Assembly (NCBI GenBank): GCA_963169105.1
Contig: OY720636.1
Coordinates: forward strand, 93,478,583-93,542,582
Length of the DNA: 64,000 nucleotides
Reading direction: 5' to 3'
Source: Ceriagrion tenellum
Taxonomy: Eukaryota; Arthropoda; Insecta; Odonata; Coenagrionidae
Numbering within the stretch: the first letter of the stretch is position 1; every line of letters starts with the position of its first letter. The position numbers and the translations under genes were made by a program. A model generated the notes under the pieces. That model saw nothing but the letters and a program-made list of their open reading frames with translations, did no database searches and was not told where the DNA came from. This document shows positions 1 through 8,309 of the stretch, piece after piece.

Positions 1-167
1 GAATTCTATGCCTTGCCCGGAAAGACTCACAGGTGGAAGGATTTTCATGGGCCGAGTATTTTATGATTTTGAAATCCGAGGATTCTTTTTGGGGAAGGTA
101 TGTCTGCGATCGGTTGTGGGACTTTCTTTTCGTTAGCTAGAGCCAACGGAAGTGAACTTTTGGGCCT

Positions 168-389
168 ATCCATTGAAAAAGTGCACAATGGAACAACATC
201 AAGTTCTTTTCACTGTCGGAAAATACGCGAGTTGGTGAAGAAGAAGATTTTGCAGATTGTTTGAAAAGACTTGGGAATGGAGATTTGTCGGTTAATGCGT
301 TAGAAGAGATAGAAATTCCAGAAGATATTATCTCCAACAGAAATTAAATTGAAGAAGTTTTTGTTTATTGTCTTATCAGCAATAGTTAG
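168..389 (+). pseudogene. Helitron helicase (Pif1-like) C-terminal fragment
   Basis: One forward frame reads WNNIKFFSLSENTRVG, then DFADCLKRLGNGDLSVN, then EIEIPEDII. This order (W..IK.F.L.EN.R, DF...L.R.GNG, IEIPE) is the usual run of motifs in Helitron Rep/helicase proteins downstream of the helicase core. The frame is broken by a stop near 345 and continues briefly to 389. Upstream bases 1-167 carry short open stretches in other frames that may be more of the same protein. No start codon, Rep domain or Helitron 3' hairpin is visible, so this is a dead internal scrap. A LINE 3' end follows within about 40 bases. The family call is from motif memory; a search with the translated segment would settle it. 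Confidence 0.55.
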
Positions 390-424
390 GAAGAAATGAA
401 ATATCGATGAATAGGATAACATCT

Positions 425-500
425 TTTGACATGACTGGTGTCCTAACACCCCCTACCTTAACCCCATGCGGCGGCTCGCATGGTAGTAAGCATATCTAGA
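425..500 (+). mobile_element. LINE 3' end (5'-truncated), family L-A
   Basis: This short segment carries the 3'-terminal signature shared by several copies in the window: a (g)ctggtgt box, a run of C and A (ccctacc), then tgcggcggctcgcatggta. Equivalent ends occur at 36.7, 28.1, 54.9 and 18.8 kb on this strand and at 15.7 and 39.6 kb on the other. The copies at 15.7-16.2, 27.8 and 54.2 kb extend into reverse-transcriptase C-terminal coding sequence, which is how the family is recognised. This copy keeps only the last ~75 bases, as expected from abortive target-primed reverse transcription. It has no poly(A); the family tail seems to be a GATGTA-type short repeat, not retained here. Confidence 0.6.
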
Positions 501-504
501 AAGT

Positions 505-1040
505 GTCATACTTACTTGGAGGTTAATCTCGTACACTGTAAATTGAGCTGTATTTGTATACACGCATGCGCTATGTAATCATTTTATCAGAACTGGAAAT
601 CCGATCTACCCTAATATTGGCATTTTACGATTTTGCGGTACGATATTTCGATAGGGATAGGTTCCATTACCCAAAACATCAGTTTTATGCAGAAATAAGA
701 GCCCAATGTCCCATGAGAAGCGCACAGACAGAGACATCAATCACATTCCTTTGGTTCCGCATTTATTTATTTATTTATTCGTTTATTTTTCTTCTTCAGA
801 TGATCCGTGGAAGACCTCTGAATGGACTTGGCCATTATATTTGCAAACATTCACAATTAAATAATCGGTCTGTTACTGTTTTGTTTTTGAGCAAACCTAT
901 GTCGGCGATATTAATGAGATTTTGTAAATGTTTGATGAACTACATAAAAAATAATACGACATAATATAGATGTCCATATTATTCAAAAGAAAATGATACA
1001 TATTGTCTACCAAGCAAAGCTCGGTTGCCAGGTACTGAGT
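505..1040. other. No recognisable feature
   Basis: AT-rich sequence. A 136-codon open frame (554-964, forward) has no motif I recognise and a phenylalanine/isoleucine-rich composition typical of chance reading through AT-rich DNA. A short (attt)n stretch lies near 765-790. Confidence 0.6.
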
Positions 1041-1047
1041 TATTAAT

Positions 1048-1143
1048 TTAGCACGACGCGTTTTGTAGTTGCAGCAGCATTATCATCAAGACTGATCAAG
1101 GCACTTGATAATGTTATTTTAACAACAAAACGCGTCGTGCTAA
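1048..1143. repeat. Foldback element with 19-bp perfect arms
   Basis: Arms at 1048-1066 and 1125-1143 are exact reverse complements (ttagcacgacgcgttttgt and its complement). An inner 8-bp pair, cattatca (1078-1085) and tgataatg (1106-1113), extends the hairpin. On the minus strand the interior contains TTGATGA, followed about 20 bases on by AAAACGCG inside the arm. That resembles a hammerhead core (CTGATGA ... GAAAC) with both conserved boxes mutated. The layout matches the ribozyme-like repeats at 5.9 and 7.4 kb. It is more likely a decayed relative than an active RNA. Confidence 0.6.
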
Positions 1144-1483
1144 GTAAATAAATATCTGTAGAAATTTTGAAATGTCTTCCTTCTACAATAATATGAATTT
1201 CATCGCCGTTCACGAGGCAGGTTCGAATTCGAAAGAAAAGACATTTAGGCACATTTTTTGACACTTAAAAAAGCCAATTTATACGTACGCCTAGGCCTCG
1301 CATAAAAAACACTGGCTCTCGCAAACATTCTCACTTTATATTGTTCAGTTTAGGACAGAATATCCGCGTTATTAGGCAGTATATTCTTTAAGGAAAAAAC
1401 TTATCTTCAAAAGAACAGGTTAAATAAAAAAATTGGCAAAAAAACCATTTGGATGGCAAAAAACAAGGCTGACTAGAAAAAAA

Positions 1484-1600
1484 TCAGTTCATTAAAAAAA
1501 ACGGTTTATTAAAAAACCAGTTCAGTAGAAAACAAGAGTTCAGTGGAAAACACCGGTTCAAGAGGAAACACCGGTTTAGTAGAAATCACCGGTTCGATCT
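1484..1600. repeat. 18-bp minisatellite, about six diverged units
   Basis: Four in-register 18-bp units run from 1518 to 1589 (pattern cggttcagtagaaaacac). Two shorter, more diverged units precede them and a partial unit follows. All contain a (c)ggttca...gaaa core. The array then grades into unrelated sequence with scattered accggt words. Confidence 0.65.
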
Positions 1601-3955
1601 ACCGGTATACCGCCGTCGCAAATGGTTTATTTTCGAACCGAGAACCGGTTAAGTATTTCCTGTACCGCCCAGCCCAAATGAGACCATTTTATAGCCCCTG
1701 TTATATCCTAATAAACTCATTTGCTTCATAGGAATATTGAGAGTTCCATTGGGAACTAATATCCCAAATCACAGCAATTGTTATTAACGAGTACTTTAGC
1801 CAGGGACTTTTTTTGCCTTTCCCTTCTCTACTTCTATAGTATGTTAATTTTATAATTCTTTAAATGCACCCTTTAATTCAAAGAATTTGCAATTCAGAGA
1901 AAAATAATCGACGTTATGACGTAGCAAAGAGCATAGATCTGTTTTTCAGCTGAAGATGGACACATAGTTTTCTTAAACAAATCATTTTGACAAGAAAGAC
2001 CAACAATTCATATTCAACAGCCTAACTAACTGCTAGGAACTTAAATTTTGTGAATGACTCTGCTGAAAGAGATGTAAATGGACTTCATGGACTATGGACT
2101 GTACTTAAGGAGCAAAAGCAGTTTGTGTTGTGCTGTGTACCAAATCATTGTAACCGTAACCAGATTGCACGAAGAAAATATGAAAAAGGAAGTATAAGCA
2201 AGTAAACTTAAAACCATGATATATGTTAAATAACATCATTGTATTCCATTTTATAAACAATTTACGTAATTTATATTTATCAATCGGTTGAAACTAAATT
2301 AATCCTACAAATCCTATAACTCCTAACATTACAATTTAGCATTCAATTCGACACGGGTTAATTTCATTCTATTGAGATAACATTTTGTTTTTGAACAGTA
2401 ATGACGAAAAGGAGGAAAAATGTGCGGATGAGCACAGGTATTTTCGCTAAATTATTTCTTTATCCAAATAAGGCACACCACAAAGTATTTAATATACTAC
2501 TCATTTTTAGTAATATAGCGTGTAAAAATAGTGTTGAGTTACCGAAAAACAAGTTGCTCAAATGCTACTCTTCCCTTTTCATCAATTAATCCACTGATGA
2601 AGACAATTTTGCAAATTTTTACTGAAATCTTTGCATAAAAGATGGGGGTAAAATCTTTTTAGGAGTAGGACTTACCATTAACATCGGGACTATAGTGCCA
2701 TTCTGATGTAAGACACAATTTCGCACGCATTTTTCCAAAAACATTCAACATTAATTTAAATTGTATTATTTTTTTCTCTGTAAAGCTGGTTGAACCAAGT
2801 TCCTCTATTTGAAATATGTTGGAAGATATTTCTAATTTAGGAATACATTTTCCTCGAACCTTACTTAATATTTAATACGGTTACATAGAATGGAAAAGGC
2901 GCCACAAAGATAAATAGGAACTTTTTTAATGTCGAGGCAACGGCTGATTTTTTTGTGAAGAAAAAAGTATATTTGACAAAGAATCAACATGGTTATTAAA
3001 TGAAGCTCTAATGTATCTTTATTTTGGAGTTGAAAGGCTACTCTTTGATATGACTATTCATGTAGGGCGTTTGGTGGTAGGTAAAAATAAGGCGCGTCAT
3101 TATCCTGCCCAACGTAATCGCTCAAAGCATATTTTTTTCTTTGCATGTAAACTATCTGCTTTGAATTTATTTTTTTGTTGTCTCAGTATCCGGAAACGAA
3201 ATTTCAATAAAAAATGCGGCGTTGCTCACTTGTTTTGAATCATGTTTTCACGAGGAAGGTTCAAATATCAGGCAAACACGGTGTATATTATATTTCCCCC
3301 ACACGACATATTTAAAAGTGAAAAAAATCAAAATAAAAAGGGACTCGCTGCTAAGGATATAGGTTCATTAAAATTCTTCCCACGCTCTAATTCGTAATAA
3401 TGGTGAAGACACAGCCGAGCGGATTGATATAAAAATTTTCTTCTTCCCGCGCGCCATAAACGTTAACAGCTAAAGGTGCGGGATAAATTTATCCGCCGAA
3501 ATACACCTCAATTCTTAGTTGCTCTATCCCAATTATTGTGTCCCCTCAATTTTTAATTTATGAAGAACTAAAAAAAAATTTATTCTGATTTTAATTCTAA
3601 AAAGGTAAAAACAGGAAAAATAATTTTTTGAGGTAATAAAAAATGACCTAAAACAGTAAATAAAATATTTCTATATGTTTTCAGAATAAATCTGCGAGGA
3701 TATTACTAAGTCATCCTTTTCTTATTGAGCATTTTCACAAACGGAAGATATATTGTGCACATTATTCTACCGTTTTCTTAATTGGTATCCAAACATGTCA
3801 TATCCCTCGCACTTGTGGCTCCTCAAACTATAAAAAACGGATAAGTGCTATTTTTATCCTCTCTGTTCGAAGATTTGGTAGTAAAATAATTCCAATTACG
3901 ATCATTTTATAATGATAAAAATGGGTGCAAGCTTTTGCTTATTTTATGTGCTTTT
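1601..3955. other. Unannotated AT-rich stretch
   Basis: About 2.3 kb without a recognisable gene or repeat. Short open frames at 2401-2589 and 3011-3238 show no motif. The segment 3400-3540 is a little richer in G+C but has no coding or repeat signature. Confidence 0.55.
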
Positions 3956-3959
3956 GAAA

Positions 3960-4660
3960 ATTGACCCCGGACATTCTCTAAAACTAACAGTGCTCATCAA
4001 AGGTTTTATCGGTGGATTTAAGGGCTTTCTCCTACAGACCGTCATGTGTATTCCGTCCTGCAAGGCACAGGTAGAATCACTTGCAGCTCACATGCAGAAG
4101 GCAATGGTTCATGGGTCACTTCATCTATTCTACGTGGCTACAGAAACTGCTCAATCCCTCTCGAGTCCTCGGCCATTATGACTGCAATGAAACCTGATGC
4201 TTGCCGAAAACTCCGAAGAGAATGTTGACAAATTACCACATATAAGTTACCGTGGTCTTTTCCAAGGCGATGGATTCAGCCCCTTAATATTCCATATCTC
4301 CCTCCTGCCTCTCTCCCAAAATCTTAGTGGGGGATACATGTGCGGTGTGCCAGCTGATATGAAGCATAAGGATACTCATTCATCCAACATGAGTGGCCTG
4401 AAGCTCTTTGTTTCCAACGCGAAATGCCTTCGCGCTGCCATGGAGTTCGGATTGGACAAGTGTGTATCCATCCATCTGGTGAGAGGAAAATTTTTGGAGA
4501 ACAAAGTATACATGCGATTCGTGGATCTGTCATCTGTCAGTCTTGAAGACGATGACAGTTATGAATGAGAGCAGTTTCCCCTAACACCGAATACAGTGGT
4601 TGTAGCAGTGAAGGAAAATGTTATCAACAAGTACAGACAGAAAACTCTGGTAATCTGTGA
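3960..4660 (+). pseudogene. Decayed LINE reverse transcriptase (R2/RTE-like group)
   Basis: The forward frame at 4197-4568 contains RGLFQGDGFSPLIFHISL, the classic RT motif (G.FQGD..SPL.F.I.L), then PLSQNL, and later AAMEFGLDKCVSIHLVRGK. The last run matches the (G)MEFGLDKC...RGK block of this LINE group. Between them, where a (Y/L)MDDLKL catalytic box is expected, the sequence reads NMSGLKLF, so both catalytic aspartates are gone. A second frame upstream (3912-4181) and a downstream stretch reading VKENVINKYRQKT probably belong to the same ancestral ORF in shifted frames. The protein is therefore frameshifted and catalytically dead. Neither the 5' nor the 3' end of the element is visible. 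Confidence 0.65.
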
Positions 4661-4948
4661 TATCCAACAAGAACGAGGTTTTTGCCACGATCACTTTTAA
4701 GGTCATACCCTTCTGTTTACCTTTATTTGCATGAAATTAATCTTCAACGAGTTACAGAACCTCGATATGGGAACGAGGAAGATGATGACAATCTAGCCAT
4801 CTTCAATCTAGCCGAGTGACCCGTCTTCATACGTAATCTTCCTTCGCCATATTATATCTCCTTCGCAGTGAAGGTGGTAGAGGTTTATTTAGCCTAGAGA
4901 GTCCCCACAACAGAGTTGTCTTGGGTACAGTATGCCATGTGCTCTTAA

Positions 4949-5546
4949 GATAATATGAGCGAAATATCATTTAACCTAGAAATCAACAATCTCATAGAAA
5001 TCTAGAAATACCTAGAAATACCATAACCTAGAAATCAATTTGGTCTCATTATAAAGAAAAATATCTCACCATTCTAATGACATCAAAAATTTAACCCCTT
5101 ACCATATTACTTTTGGAGATATTATCCAGAAAATACCAGCTCTTTTATATGGGAAATGGTACGTATATGCACTCCAAAGAGATATTTTTTACAAAATGAG
5201 GACTTTATAACACTTAGATGTCGTAAAAAAATAACAGCGTGTAGTTTTAATGTTTTATCACCTATTTAAAAAATCATATTGTCACCGCATTAGATTCTTG
5301 GGTATCACAAAAAACCTTCCATTTTGAAGTAGTTTCTAAGGCACCGTGCAAAAAAATTGAGTCAAATTTAAGACTTATTTAGATATTTTCAATTAATTAC
5401 AAAATGTTTTCCGTCATATCAAACTATGTCATTGCAACATTAATAATGCAATATTTAATTCATGTATCCTAAAGCTGGTAAAATTAAAACTTATAATTAG
5501 AATATGGTCTCTATAATGACTAGGAAACTATCTCTCTCGGGCTACC
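4949..5546. mobile_element. TTAA-flanked TIR element, copy 1
   Basis: This 598-bp segment aligns along its length with 37310-37844 in the same orientation. Shared landmarks include ataccagc...gggaaatggta, a gtgtagtttt box, cacaaaaaaccttcc.ttttgaag, and ctc.ataatgactagg.aacta near the right end. Both copies are flanked by TTAA (here 4945-4948 and 5547-5550). Ends are imperfect inverted repeats: the left reads gataatatgagcgaaat and the right end, reversed, reads ggtagcccgagagagat. There is no coding potential, so this is a non-autonomous element. TTAA duplications are typical of piggyBac and Kolobok superfamilies; I cannot choose between them. Confidence 0.6.
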
Positions 5547-5860
5547 TTAAGGAAGGACCTCTAGTTTAGTCTCATTAGAGATCACGGGAGTGCAGGAGTT
5601 GGTGCGATTCTCTTAAGAGGGATGAAGCAGACGAAACCATTATCTCATTAGACCTGTCACCCTATAGTAGAGACAACGCGCGTCCATTATATCATTAGAA
5701 GCAGATTCCTCAAGCTCGAAATAAAAAAATCCAGGCGAAAAGCCTTGCTAAGGATGCACATCGATATACCCAATCATGGATGTTTCTATCGAAGCATAGA
5801 AAAGCTGAACTATGGAAGGAGATACAAATTGTGTAGTCTTCACTCAGTGGTAGGCTACCA

Positions 5861-6025
5861 TTGTATTAAACAAAACCTATACAATTATTATAAAAAAACA
5901 CGATCGGTTTCGGCTCTGAATTAAAATGCTTTCATTTCAGTGTACCTGATGATGGCGTAACTGCCGAAACCGTTCGAGATTGTTACGATAAATCTGTAGA
6001 AGATACAAAGTTTTGTTTAATACAA
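5861..6025 (+). ncRNA. Hammerhead-ribozyme-like motif in foldback arms
   Basis: CTGATGA lies at 5946-5952. A short stem II follows (GGC 5954-5956, loop gtaact, GCC 5963-5965), then GAAAC at 5966-5970. This is the conserved core of a hammerhead ribozyme with the minimal stem II seen in retroelement ribozymes. The bases after the core, ccgttcg, pair with cgatcgg about 50 bases upstream (one mismatch), acting as stem III. Outer arms ttgtattaaacaaaac (5861-5876 and 6010-6025) are exact reverse complements. Stem I is poor, so cleavage activity is doubtful for this copy. Penelope-like elements are known carriers of such ribozymes; linkage to that class here is inference. Confidence 0.5.
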
Positions 6026-6029
6026 CTAT

Positions 6030-6830
6030 CGAAGGAGTTGACGTTTGTCTTTCTAGTTTCGCCGGTCTAAATTCCGAGGGTTTCCGAAATTATTTTTGAA
6101 ATGGTAGCGAGATTGATTGTTTTACAAAACTTGATATTCTAATTAAAATGAAGATTATCACAAAATCATTTGCAATAACTACATAGTTCCCTTTAAATAT
6201 CTCTGCACTGATTCCAATTTTGCTCTCTTGCAAGAAAGACGGTTTTGTGACGGAAGTAGCGAATTAGAATTGAAGATCCACAAACAAAGTTATTAGGGTA
6301 AAGAAGACTCTTTTAACGGCCACATTAATTTTCAAAATTCACATAATTTTGAATTTAATTTCCAAAATGAATTTAAAAATTTGTTATTTGTACAGACATT
6401 CCGTTACCGGTAAAATAACTATTATATGGAATATTTGGTGAGGCGGTAACATACTTGGGTTGTACGGTAATATACAAAAAATGCTAATGCGAGAAAAATG
6501 ATGGTGCCTGTTGTATTTCAGCGGTAGAGAGATTGAAAATTGACGGCGAATTTTAGTACAGATTTTAGGCTTTAAGTACCATCCAATGTTATCACGGCGT
6601 AGATTGTCAGATATTTTTCATATCTCCAGTTTGTCCAATTTTATTTCGTTTTCCTCGGCTGACTGCATGTTCCAATCTATCTTTATTTTAGGTTCTAATT
6701 ACATGAAACTTATAATAGGTGAAATCTATAATTACTTGAGAAGTAGAAATATACCAGTTATTCTATATGATTATTGGAATACTTACTTTGGCCATAAATG
6801 ACAATAATGAGCGAAATATAAAGATGCCTT
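6030..6830. other. No recognisable feature
   Basis: AT-rich sequence without a gene. A 71-codon frame at 6586-6801 has no motif and is probably chance. Confidence 0.55.
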
Positions 6831-6894
6831 TTGAAAATGAAGAGCACTGGATGTTGTACTGTCCGATGTTTTTAATACTCAAAACTTTACACCA

Positions 6895-6998
6895 GGGTTG
6901 AGATTCGCTATGAAAAAATAATTTGACTTAACCGGTATTCAAAGCCGGATCTCTCAATTGCCGGTCAGAAGTGTTTACCAGTTACACCACCAAGCCAT
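6895..6998 (-). mobile_element. tRNA-derived SINE head, antisense
   Basis: On the minus strand the sequence reads ggtggtgtaactggtaaac (box A-like), then gagagatccggctttgaata and ccgg (box B-like, within a near tRNA T-arm). The outermost bases (ggcttgg and aagtc) can still form an acceptor-like stem with wobble pairs. Downstream is cagcgaatctcaaccctgg, which also follows the sense copy at 7205-7275, so both are the same SINE family in opposite orientations. The box B mismatch and poor anticodon arm argue against a functional tRNA gene. Confidence 0.5.
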
Positions 6999-7150
6999 CT
7001 GCCTTGAAGGCGAATTTCGAGGTGGGTTTATGCGAATTACATGTTCAGGCCTCAAGTCTACGTTTAGCACATGAGACGAAGTCGTGCTAACAAAGCCACT
7101 GTCGCGAAGGATAAACCCAACATTGTCGTTATTAAAACGACGAAATTAAC

Positions 7151-7340
7151 AAATTTCCAAACATTGCATTTAACAACTGATGTGGTACAAAGTCACTCAC
7201 ACGGAAATTGGGAGATCCGGGTTCGAATCCCGGTCAAGTCAAATGATTTTTTTTCATAGAGAATTTCAACCCTGGTGTATATGCACCCGTGCGAGTGACT
7301 TCGTACCACATCATTTGTCAAATGCAATGTTTGGAAATTT
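7151..7340 (+). mobile_element. Inner inverted-repeat pair enclosing a sense SINE head
   Basis: Arms 7151-7204 and 7287-7340 pair with four mismatches in 54. The enclosed 82 bases contain ccgggttcgaatcccgg (7217-7233), a perfect tRNA T-arm with box B, then caagtcaaatga and tttcatagagaatttcaac. The same flank accompanies the antisense head at 6895-6998. The 5' half is diverged. Transcription of this segment would give an RNA hairpin with a pol III box B in its loop. Confidence 0.55.
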
Positions 7341-7491
7341 ACTCAAAACTTTGCTACACATATGCTACTTTGCTACATCAGGTACAGTGTGACTCTCGCT
7401 GTCACTGTACATCAGGACATAAAACTATCAGGACACTGTACCTGATGATGGCCAAATAAAGTGCTGAAATACGTGTAGCAAAGTTTTGAGT
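7341..7491 (+). ncRNA. Hammerhead-ribozyme-like motif, best copy in window
   Basis: CTGATGA is at 7442-7448 and GAAA at 7466-7469. They are separated by a short stem II candidate (GGC 7450-7452 with GCT 7463-7465, one wobble). The outer stem is strong: 7341-7359 pairs perfectly over 19 bp with 7473-7491, and a second copy of its inner part (ctttgctaca, 7368-7377) is followed by tc, the expected place of a UH cleavage site. The next bases, ggtacagtg (7381-7389), pair with cactgtacc (7434-7442) as stem I, or with the local hairpin partner 7403-7410. Order and spacing fit a type III layout. Weak points: stem I overlaps the first C of the core, and four bases (tacg) intrude between GAAA and stem III. 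Confidence 0.55.
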
Positions 7492-7944
7492 ATTAAAAAC
7501 AGTGGACAGTGCAACATCCAGTGTTCTTCATTTTGATAATGCAGTTTCACAACATCTCATCCGAAACTGTTGACTTCAAGACTCTTGAATTTTGGTGGTT
7601 GGAAGAAAAACATGAAAACTGTCACATATAATGATATGATGCAAGGCGATTCCACTCCGCCGTTAAACGCATATGGAAAGGTTTGGGTATAGCTAAAATC
7701 TCGCTGAATTTCGCTTGAAAGAATGCTTAGACCACTACGCTACCCAGGTATTACATTAATAAACATTAAGCCCTTGCGGTCCATTTAAAATGGAACTCTC
7801 TCTCTGTCACAATGGTATGAATGTAAGTTACCGTGTGTCTAATTAAAATGAAGTTGCAGTGAATGGAAATTCACTTGGTTCATATTTGTCATCAAAGTAA
7901 GATCTTATTCTTCTAAAATCTACTGTATTCTTCTAAATTGCCAT

Positions 7945-8045
7945 AATGATTGGGAAGCCGAGGTAGCGTAGTGTTAACTGTATAGTCAAGGAAAGCCAAA
8001 GGTCCATGGTTCTATTCCCGGTCAAGGCCTATTTTTTCCTCGTGG
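7945..8045 (+). mobile_element. tRNA-derived SINE head, diverged
   Basis: A box A-like gaggtagcgtagtgttaac is followed about 45 bases later by a box B-like ggttctattcccggtcaagg, then a T-rich segment (ttttttcctcgtggaaaaa). The box spacing suits a tRNA-derived SINE. An antisense box A-like fragment (agaccactacgctaccc) lies 200 bases upstream near 7730, probably from another copy. Confidence 0.4.
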
Positions 8046-8094
8046 AAAAATCTACGTATTTGATAAGCAATTTGTATCGAGATGGCCGAAATAA

Positions 8095-8190
8095 TAAGCC
8101 GGTCCACTCGGTAGAGGCTTTATTGTAACACACACAGTGGCGGCGACACAGGGGTTCGATTCTCCTCTACTAGCCCCGAAGGCTTTCCTA
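8095..8190 (+). mobile_element. tRNA-like SINE head, tentative
   Basis: Bases near 8110-8130 (ctcggtagaggctttattgt) resemble a box A arm and 8151-8168 (aggggttcgattctcctc) is a good box B arm with flanking pairing. The downstream sequence to about 8310 is G+C-richer than its surroundings and may be the SINE body. It could instead be a decayed tRNA pseudogene; no acceptor-stem pairing was found. Confidence 0.35.
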
Positions 8191-8309
8191 CTCCAGTATT
8201 TATGTGGGCCGCCTCTGGTTCCCGAAACTTCCCGATCGGACGACCTTGACGTCCCTCGTGCTGCCGCGGGAACTTTCTAAAGGACTCCGGAACGTCCTGC
8301 TGACTCATC

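Larger units (their letters stand above)
6834..7534. mobile_element. Composite inverted-repeat element containing SINE heads and a ribozyme-like core
   Basis: Outer arms at 6834-6887 and 7481-7534 are reverse complements over 54 bp with four mismatches. Inside lie an antisense tRNA-like SINE head (6895-6998), a second inverted pair (7151-7204 and 7287-7340, four mismatches in 54) enclosing a sense SINE head, and a hammerhead-like segment (7341-7491). A single copy of the outer arm recurs at 23.6 kb without its partner, so the arm is itself part of a dispersed repeat. The simplest reading is two copies of one SINE/ribozyme repeat inserted or recombined head to head. A true terminal-inverted-repeat transposon is the alternative, but no target duplication is evident. 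Confidence 0.55.

Noticed and set aside
554..964. 136-codon plus-strand frame
   Set aside because: AT-rich composition, no motif, no supporting context.
2593..2630. CTGATGA followed by CTGAAATC as a ribozyme core
   Set aside because: Spacing is too long, there is no stem II pairing, and no arms.
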